Of a stretch of 11,168 nt of DNA, positions 6,971 to 11,168 are shown in pieces. The translations under genes were made by a program, and so were the position numbers. This DNA comes from Alphaproteobacteria bacterium (lineage in GTDB: Bacteria; Pseudomonadota; Alphaproteobacteria; Micavibrionales; CSBR16-224). The stretch spans positions 1 through 11,168 of the forward strand of contig SKHU01000036.1 of NCBI GenBank assembly GCA_007116755.1, read 5' to 3'. How positions within the stretch are numbered: the first letter of the stretch is position 1; each line of letters starts with the position of its first letter. The notes beneath the pieces are model-generated. The model made no database searches and was not told the origin of the DNA. It saw only the letters and a program-made list of their open reading frames with translations.

Positions 6971-6974
6971 CACG

Positions 6975-8450
6975 TTATCGTTGCCGGTAATTCGGGGCTT
7001 CGCGCGTAATCTGCACGTCATGTACATGGCTTTCGCGCACGCCGGCCTGCGTAATCCGCACAAATTCAGCCGTGGTGCGCAGCGTGTCAATATCCGGCGC
7101 GCCGAGATAGCCCATCGACGAGCGCAGCCCGCCCAGAAGCTGATACAGAACGCCGCTGACTACGCCGTTATAGGGTACGCGCCCTTCAACCCCTTCGGGC
7201 ACCAGCTTGCTGACATTCATATCGCTGCCCTGCGCATAGCGGTCGGCCGAGCCTTTCGCCATTGCGCCGAGCGACCCCATGCCGCGATAGCTTTTATAGG
7301 CGCGCCCCTGATAATAGATAATCTCGCCCGGCGCTTCATCCGTTCCGGCCAGCAGCGAGCCGACCATCACCGCACTTGCGCCCGCGCCGATCGCCTTGGC
7401 GATATCGCCGGAATGTTTGATGCCGCCATCGGCGATCACCGGTACATCCGTGGTGCGGCAGGCGGCAACAACGTCTTTTACGGCGGAAAGCTGCGGTACG
7501 CCGACACCGGCAATAATCCGCGTTGTGCAGATCGATCCGGGGCCGACACCGACCTTGACCGCATCCGCCCCCGCTTCGATCAGTGCGGTCGCGCCGCTGC
7601 CCGTGGCAACGTTTCCGGCCATAACCTGAATGTCTTTCGAGCGCATCTGGCGGATCTGCCGCACCGTATCCAGTACGGCTTTGGCGTGGCCGTGCGCCGT
7701 ATCGACGACGACCAGATCCAGACCCGCATCAGCCATCGCCATTGCGCGGTCAATCGCGTCCTTGCCGACACCGACTGCGGCGGCGACCAGCAGCCGCCCG
7801 TCCGCATCCTTGCTGGCTTCGGGGTTAAGAATCGCGCGTTCGATATCCTTCACTGTAATCAAACCGGCGCAGCGCCCCTGATCATCGACAACGATCAGTT
7901 TTTCCAGACGGTGTTCATGCAGCAGCTTTTGCGCCTGATCTTTATCCGTTCCGGGACGCACCGTCACCAGATTTTCATGCGTCATCAGCTCCTTGACGGG
8001 GCGGTCGGTGTTATCGACAAAGCGCACATCGCGGTTGGTGAGAATGCCGACCACCTTGCGCGTGGAATCTTCCACCACCGGAATACCGGAAATGCCGTAA
8101 TTTTTCATCAGGTCAAGCGCCTCGGCCAGACTTGATTCGGGGGAAATCGTGATCGGATCGGTGACAACACCGGAGACAAAGCGCTTGACGCGGCGCACCT
8201 CCTCGACCTGTTTGCCGATCGGCATATTTTTGTGAATCACGCCGATGCCGCCCGCCTGTGCCAGTGCAATGGCCATGGGTGATTCCGTCACCGTATCCAT
8301 CGCCGCAGAAATCAGCGGCGCATTCAATGAAATCGTGCGGGTCAGCCGCGTTTTCAGTGATACCTCCGACGGCACGACTTCCGAGGCGCGCGGCACAAGC
8401 AATACATCATCAAAAGTCAGAGCCATGGGCGGGGTAAATTCGTTGATCAT
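6975..8450 (-). CDS. guaB: Inosine-5'-monophosphate dehydrogenase
   Basis: 491 residues from the ATG at 8450, with AAGGGAG about 10 nt upstream. Oxidises IMP to XMP with NAD+, the committed step of GMP synthesis, in the cytoplasm. The N-terminal LTFDDVLLVP (11-20) and SAAMDTVTES (48-57) start the barrel. A CBS-domain pair is inserted at about 95-206 (GIPVVED, GILTNRDVRF, KLIVVDD, GLITVKDI). The barrel resumes with DTAHGH at 250-255, the catalytic cysteine loop GVGPGSICTTR (C308), DGGIKHSGD at 341-349, MGSLGAM at 391-397, and the mobile flap VPEGVEGRVPY with its catalytic Arg (R424). Length and layout are those of a standard bacterial IMPDH. It lies 49 nt downstream of rlmE and upstream of the sensor kinase, probably one transcript. 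The CBS pair is commonly a site of purine nucleotide (ATP/GTP) control in this family. Confidence 0.98.
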   Translation of the reverse strand: MINEFTPPMALTFDDVLLVPRASEVVPSEVSLKTRLTRTISLNAPLISAAMDTVTESPMAIALAQAGGIGVIHKNMPIGKQVEEVRRVKRFVSGVVTDPITISPESSLAEALDLMKNYGISGIPVVEDSTRKVVGILTNRDVRFVDNTDRPVKELMTHENLVTVRPGTDKDQAQKLLHEHRLEKLIVVDDQGRCAGLITVKDIERAILNPEASKDADGRLLVAAAVGVGKDAIDRAMAMADAGLDLVVVDTAHGHAKAVLDTVRQIRQMRSKDIQVMAGNVATGSGATALIEAGADAVKVGVGPGSICTTRIIAGVGVPQLSAVKDVVAACRTTDVPVIADGGIKHSGDIAKAIGAGASAVMVGSLLAGTDEAPGEIIYYQGRAYKSYRGMGSLGAMAKGSADRYAQGSDMNVSKLVPEGVEGRVPYNGVVSGVLYQLLGGLRSSMGYLGAPDIDTLRTTAEFVRITQAGVRESHVHDVQITREAPNYRQR

Positions 8451-8499
8451 TCTTATTGCACTCCCTTAGAAAAAAAGATAAAAATTCGACCCGTCCATC

Positions 8500-9222
8500 T
8501 TATCCGCGGAAACCCTGTCCGACAATATACATTTCCGAAGAATCTTTGCGGCTGGCATTGGGTTTGACGTGTTTGACCTTTTCAAAATCGCGTTTCAGCG
8601 CATCCAGCAGCGTTTTTTCCGCCCCGCCCTGAAACAGCTTGGTGACAAAAAAACCGCCCGGCTCCAGCACTTCACGTGCGAATTCATAGGCCATTTCCGC
8701 CAGTGCCGTGATGCGCAGATGGTCGGTGGCCCTGTGCCCTGTTGTCGGCGGCGCCATATCGCTCAGCACGACATCGGCTCCGCCGCCCAGCGCCTGTTTC
8801 AGCATGTCGGGCGCGTCGTCCTCGGTAAAATCCTTTTGCAGCACGGTTGCGCCCTCGATCCCCTCCATCTCCAGATAATCGATGGCCACGACAATGCCGC
8901 CGGTTTCCCGGGGTTTGACCTTTTCAATCGCCACCTGCGTCCAGCCGCCCGGCGCTGCGCCAAGATCAACAATGCGCCTGCCTTTTTTGAACAGGCCGAA
9001 CATCTCGTCAAGCTGGATGATTTTGAACGCGGCGCGGCTGCGATAACCCTGACGCTGCGCCTCGGCAACGTAAGGATCATTCAGCTGCCGCTGCAGCCAG
9101 CGCGTCGAGGAGTTTTTCCGCCCGCGCGCCGTGCGCACCCGCTTTTTCTTTTGCAGGCCGCGCGGCGGATTTCCTTTTCCGGTTCCTGTTCCTGATCCTG
9201 ATCCTGATGACGGGGGCGGCAT
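8500..9222 (-). CDS. rlmE: 23S rRNA (uridine-2'-O-)-methyltransferase RlmE (FtsJ)
   Basis: 240 residues from the ATG at 9222. RlmE uses S-adenosylmethionine to methylate the 2'-OH of U2552 in the A-loop of 23S rRNA late in 50S assembly. Visible: SSTRWLQRQLNDPYV at 38-52, RSRAAFK with catalytic K67, the SAM site VDLGAAPGGWTQ at 85-96, LSDMAPPTTGHR with D155, FVTKLFQGG with K195, and RKDSSEMY with E230, completing the K-D-K-E set. The first 36 residues are a low-complexity Gly/Ser/Thr then Lys/Arg tail, as is common in alphaproteobacterial RlmE and likely RNA-binding. An in-frame ATG at 9306 would add 28 residues with a hydrophobic stretch (YVFFLFVVI) atypical of RlmE, so I prefer 9222, although neither start has a clear Shine-Dalgarno. 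It is the first gene of the rlmE-guaB-kinase train. Confidence 0.95.
   Translation of the reverse strand: MPPPSSGSGSGTGTGKGNPPRGLQKKKRVRTARGRKNSSTRWLQRQLNDPYVAEAQRQGYRSRAAFKIIQLDEMFGLFKKGRRIVDLGAAPGGWTQVAIEKVKPRETGGIVVAIDYLEMEGIEGATVLQKDFTEDDAPDMLKQALGGGADVVLSDMAPPTTGHRATDHLRITALAEMAYEFAREVLEPGGFFVTKLFQGGAEKTLLDALKRDFEKVKHVKPNASRKDSSEMYIVGQGFRG
9185..9208. repeat. Hexanucleotide repeat (CCTGTT then three CCTGAT) in the rlmE N-terminal tail
   Basis: CCTGTT is followed by three perfect CCTGAT units. On the coding strand it spells alternating Gly with Ser or Thr (SGSGSGTGTG) in the disordered tail of RlmE. Being 6 bp long, each unit keeps the frame, so gain or loss would change only tail length. 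Confidence 0.8.
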
Positions 9223-9238
9223 TTCAATAACCACAAAC

Positions 9239-9259
9239 AAAAAAAAAACGTATCGCGTT
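9239..9259 (-). terminator. Weak hairpin plus T10 tract in the rlmE leader (possible attenuator)
   Basis: Read on the - strand, AACG-CGATA-CGTT (9259-9247) forms a 4-bp stem with a 5-nt loop and runs directly into a ten-T tract (9248-9239), followed by the rlmE ATG at 9222. The stem is too short for a convincing intrinsic terminator. I record it only because the T10 run is the longest homopolymer I noticed in the window and it sits between the putative promoter and the start codon. Confidence 0.15.
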
Positions 9260-9284
9260 AACTTTTCGATAAGACTCTCCTGAT

Positions 9285-9313
9285 ACCATAAAGTCAGCCG
9301 CATCATCGTGCAA
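9285..9313 (-). promoter_or_regulatory. Possible sigma-70 type promoter for rlmE-guaB-kinase
   Basis: On the - strand, TTGCAC (9313-9308) and TATGGT (9290-9285) are separated by exactly 17 bp. Each hexamer matches the consensus at four of six positions. Transcription would begin near 9278, giving a leader of roughly 55 nt to the rlmE ATG at 9222. Supported only by consensus match and position in the divergent gap. Confidence 0.3.
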
Positions 9314-9350
9314 ATAAAATAACTTTAAAAAACAAAGACGGACGGGCTTC

Positions 9351-9941
9351 ATGGATTACACATTACGGGAATTGTCGCAGAAAATGGGGTTTGAGGCTTT
9401 CGACGAAACGGGCGAGCGCCTGTATTACTATAACCGTTCCGAAAACAGCAAGCTGGGCGGTTTTGCCGAAATCCGTCTGGAGGAGGAGGGCAATATGTTT
9501 TCCGCCTCGCTGTATCACTGCCGCGGCAATTATGAAGACGACAGCGGCGCCATTCACAAGGATTTTGAGGAAAGCGTTGAAATCCGCGCCACACGCATCG
9601 GCGAAGACCGCTACCGCATCGTCTATATGGAGCTGGACGCGGTGAAACAGCCCGCAAATAACGCGGCAATGGCCGAACTGGGCATGAGTATTTTTCACAG
9701 CCGCATCGTCGATATTCAAGGCGGTATGGCCGCACAAAGTTTCGGCACGGCGATGGACAGCATCAGCCGCAGAGACGACCGCTATGAGGAGCAGGCCGGC
9801 ATTCAAAGCGCCGCCATCGCTGCAGTTGAAGCGGCCTTCCGCGACAATAAAGCCATGACGCAAAAAGACGCGGCCTCCGGCGGCATCGTCATCGCCTTTC
9901 CGGGGCGCAGGGCGCAACACGGCAGAATGTCAGGTGTCTAG
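9351..9941 (+). CDS. Hypothetical protein
   Basis: 196 residues from the ATG at 9351; the ribosome site is poor (GACGGGC about 5-11 nt upstream). I do not recognise the family. Residues 1-100 look like a small alternating alpha/beta domain (YTLRELSQKMGFE, then strands such as GGFAEIRLEEEG, MFSASLYHC, VEIRATRI and YRIVYMEL). Residues 105-175 are mostly helical and alanine-rich. The C-terminus is short, basic and probably disordered (FPGRRAQHGRM). There is no signal peptide, membrane segment or cysteine cluster, so a cytoplasmic protein is likely. It is divergent from rlmE across a 128-bp gap, and its last 12 bp overlap the end of pgsA on the other strand. Base composition and codon use look like the neighbours, which argues for a native gene, not a recent import. 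Confidence 0.75.
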   Translation: MDYTLRELSQKMGFEAFDETGERLYYYNRSENSKLGGFAEIRLEEEGNMFSASLYHCRGNYEDDSGAIHKDFEESVEIRATRIGEDRYRIVYMELDAVKQPANNAAMAELGMSIFHSRIVDIQGGMAAQSFGTAMDSISRRDDRYEEQAGIQSAAIAAVEAAFRDNKAMTQKDAASGGIVIAFPGRRAQHGRMSGV

Positions 9942-10496
9942 CTTCTGAACGGTTTTATAGCCGGTTTTGAAATAATCCCAGCCCGTGATAACGGTAATAA
10001 CGGCGGCAAATACGATGCCGTAATGCCCGATTTCGATCGCATAGGGCACCAGTGCCGGCCCGTATTCCCCTGCAATCAGGAATCCCGTGAAGACCATTTG
10101 GATGGTGGTTTTCCATTTTGCCAGCAGCGTCACATCAACGACAACATTATAGGGGCCGAGAAATTCGCGCAGACCCGAAACCATAATCTCGCGCGCGATA
10201 ATCACGATGGCCGCCAGCATCCAGAACCCTTGCAAATGCCCGAAACCGACAACCAGAAACAGAGAAACGATGACGATCAGCTTGTCGGCAATCGGGTCAA
10301 GAAAGCGGCCGAAAGCGGATGTCTGCTGCAGCGAACGGGCGAAATACCCGTCGAAATAATCGCTGATTCCCGCCAGTGCGAACAGTACCACCGCCGTCCA
10401 GATCGCCGCCGCACCGCCGATATAAAACAGCACAACCAGCACCGGCACAACGATGATTCTGAAAATGGTCAGCAGATTGGGAATTTTTGTCAGCAC
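9930..10496 (-). CDS. pgsA: CDP-diacylglycerol--glycerol-3-phosphate 3-phosphatidyltransferase
   Basis: 188 residues from a GTG start at 10496. No ATG lies between this codon and the in-frame TAA upstream, and the NLLTIFRI opening at 7-14 is typical of PgsA, so GTG is the likely start. The enzyme makes phosphatidylglycerophosphate from CDP-diacylglycerol and glycerol-3-phosphate in the inner membrane, the committed step to phosphatidylglycerol and cardiolipin. The CDP-alcohol phosphotransferase signature is intact: D46, D49, G50, A53, R54, then G63, D67 and D71 (SDYFDGYFAR ... GRFLDPIADK). Several hydrophobic membrane helices follow (about 72-100 and 128-175). It lies 84 nt downstream of uvrC on the same strand, a common alphaproteobacterial pair. 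Its TGA stop overlaps the convergent hypothetical gene by 12 bp. Confidence 0.96.
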   Translation of the reverse strand: MLTKIPNLLTIFRIIVVPVLVVLFYIGGAAAIWTAVVLFALAGISDYFDGYFARSLQQTSAFGRFLDPIADKLIVIVSLFLVVGFGHLQGFWMLAAIVIIAREIMVSGLREFLGPYNVVVDVTLLAKWKTTIQMVFTGFLIAGEYGPALVPYAIEIGHYGIVFAAVITVITGWDYFKTGYKTVQKLDT

Positions 10497-10580
10497 GAGC
10501 CGCCCGCTTTCTTTATTTTTCTGGCTTTATTCTTCTGATTTTTAAAGAATCACACCGTATTTCTGACAAAGCCTAGCTGT

Positions 10581-11168
10581 TTAGCGAAAATATTCATAGA
10601 TTTTTTTTGCCAGTGCCGCGCTGATGCCGTCCACAGTGGCAATATCGGCAAGGCCGGCTTCGGCGACAGCGCGGGCGGAGCCGAAATGTTTCAGCAAAGC
10701 CTGTTTGCGCCGCGCACCGATTCCCGGAATCTCGTCCAGCGGCGATTTTTCCGCCGCATTTTTCCGTCGTGTGCGATGCGCGCCGATGGCAAAACGATGC
10801 GCCTCATCCCGCAGGCGCTGGATAAAATGCAAAACCGCATCATTCTCCGGCAGAACCAGCGGCTGCGCCTTCTCCGGCAGAAAGATTTTCTCGCGTCCGG
10901 CGTTACGCTCTTTCCCTTTGGCAACGGCGATCAGCGCAATATCCCGAATATCCAGCTCCGCAAAAATTTCTACTCCGGCAGAAAGCTGCCCCTTGCCTCC
11001 GTCGAGAATCACAAGATCGGGCAGGGCTGTCTCTTCCTTCAATGCGCGGGCAAAGCGGCGGCGCAGCACCTCGCGCATCATCGCGTAATCATCGCCGCCG
11101 GCAAGGCGCGTTTCGGCAATATTGAATTTGCGGTAATGCTGTTTTAAAAAACCCTCCGCTCCCGCAAC
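10581..11168 (-). CDS. uvrC: Excinuclease ABC subunit C, C-terminal part (5' end outside window)
   Basis: 195 residues are visible; the frame is open to the window edge (VAGAEGFLKQHYRKFNI). UvrC makes both incisions around a DNA lesion after UvrA/UvrB recognition. The fragment covers the end of the RNase H-like nuclease domain, which makes the 5' cut, with LVILDGGKGQL (D56 of the fragment) and RDEAHRFAI (H124), both matching known UvrC catalytic positions. It then has two C-terminal helix-hairpin-helix units (LDEIPGIGARRKQALLKHF at about 144-162 and IATVDGISAALAKKI at about 176-190) that bind DNA. Full-length UvrC is about 600-650 residues, so roughly the last third is here. The stop is TAA at 10583-10581. 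pgsA follows 84 nt downstream, with no terminator seen between. Confidence 0.97.
   Translation of the reverse strand, partial: VAGAEGFLKQHYRKFNIAETRLAGGDDYAMMREVLRRRFARALKEETALPDLVILDGGKGQLSAGVEIFAELDIRDIALIAVAKGKERNAGREKIFLPEKAQPLVLPENDAVLHFIQRLRDEAHRFAIGAHRTRRKNAAEKSPLDEIPGIGARRKQALLKHFGSARAVAEAGLADIATVDGISAALAKKIYEYFR

Noticed and set aside
6981..8135. 384-codon + strand open frame opposite guaB
   Set aside because: guaB on the - strand carries every IMPDH motif. The antisense frame has His/Arg/Asp-rich low-complexity composition and no recognisable domain, typical of a shadow frame in moderately GC-rich DNA.
9223..9306. 28-residue N-terminal extension of RlmE from ATG 9306
   Set aside because: It would add a hydrophobic stretch before the usual basic tail, is read through the T10 tract, and is not a feature of known RlmE proteins.
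10497..10580. tRNA, small RNA or terminator in the uvrC-pgsA gap
   Set aside because: The 84-bp gap is AT-rich without a cloverleaf or a GC-rich hairpin followed by a T-tract on the transcribed strand.

Overview
The window is a compact stretch of chromosome from what looks like an alphaproteobacterium. The evidence is the style of the proteins (an RlmE with a basic N-terminal tail, an ABC1 kinase of the alphaproteobacterial KVAQ type, an AmpD/AmiD-like amidase with the SPSPNFNDR opening) and the gene pairs uvrC-pgsA and rlmE-guaB, which often occur together in that class. A predatory or host-associated lineage such as Micavibrionales is possible from the ankyrin-like protein at 1693-2679, but this is only an impression. 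I see no tRNA, rRNA, CRISPR array, insertion sequence, phage gene or intrinsic terminator. No gap between genes exceeds about 130 bp.

Layout. On the + strand, 2-520 is the 3' end of an unrecognised gene, followed 14 nt later by an ABC1/UbiB-family atypical kinase (535-1908). On the - strand, a probable ankyrin-like protein (2679-1693) runs head-on into the kinase gene and overlaps its last 216 bp. From 2793, hisC, a purine nucleoside phosphorylase and an AmpD-like amidase form a + strand gene train (2793-5522). Next, on the - strand and read right to left, come rlmE (9222-8500), guaB (8450-6975) and an EnvZ-like sensor histidine kinase (6922-5534), probably one transcription unit. A divergent + strand hypothetical gene (9351-9941) ends tail-to-tail with pgsA (10496-9930), which lies downstream of the C-terminal third of uvrC (from 11168 to 10581, cut by the window edge).

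How they fit together. Most genes are housekeeping: histidine or aromatic amino acid transamination (HisC), purine salvage and GMP synthesis (PNP, GuaB), peptidoglycan recycling (amidase), 23S rRNA 2'-O-methylation (RlmE), phosphatidylglycerol synthesis (PgsA), excision repair (UvrC), and probable quinone or lipid-related kinase function (ABC1). The least ordinary features are a fourfold 10-bp direct repeat between guaB and the sensor kinase, the long antisense 3' overlap at 1693-1908, the altered purine-site loop of the PNP, and two unrecognised proteins. I do not see a multi-gene novel system such as a defence island or biosynthetic cluster.
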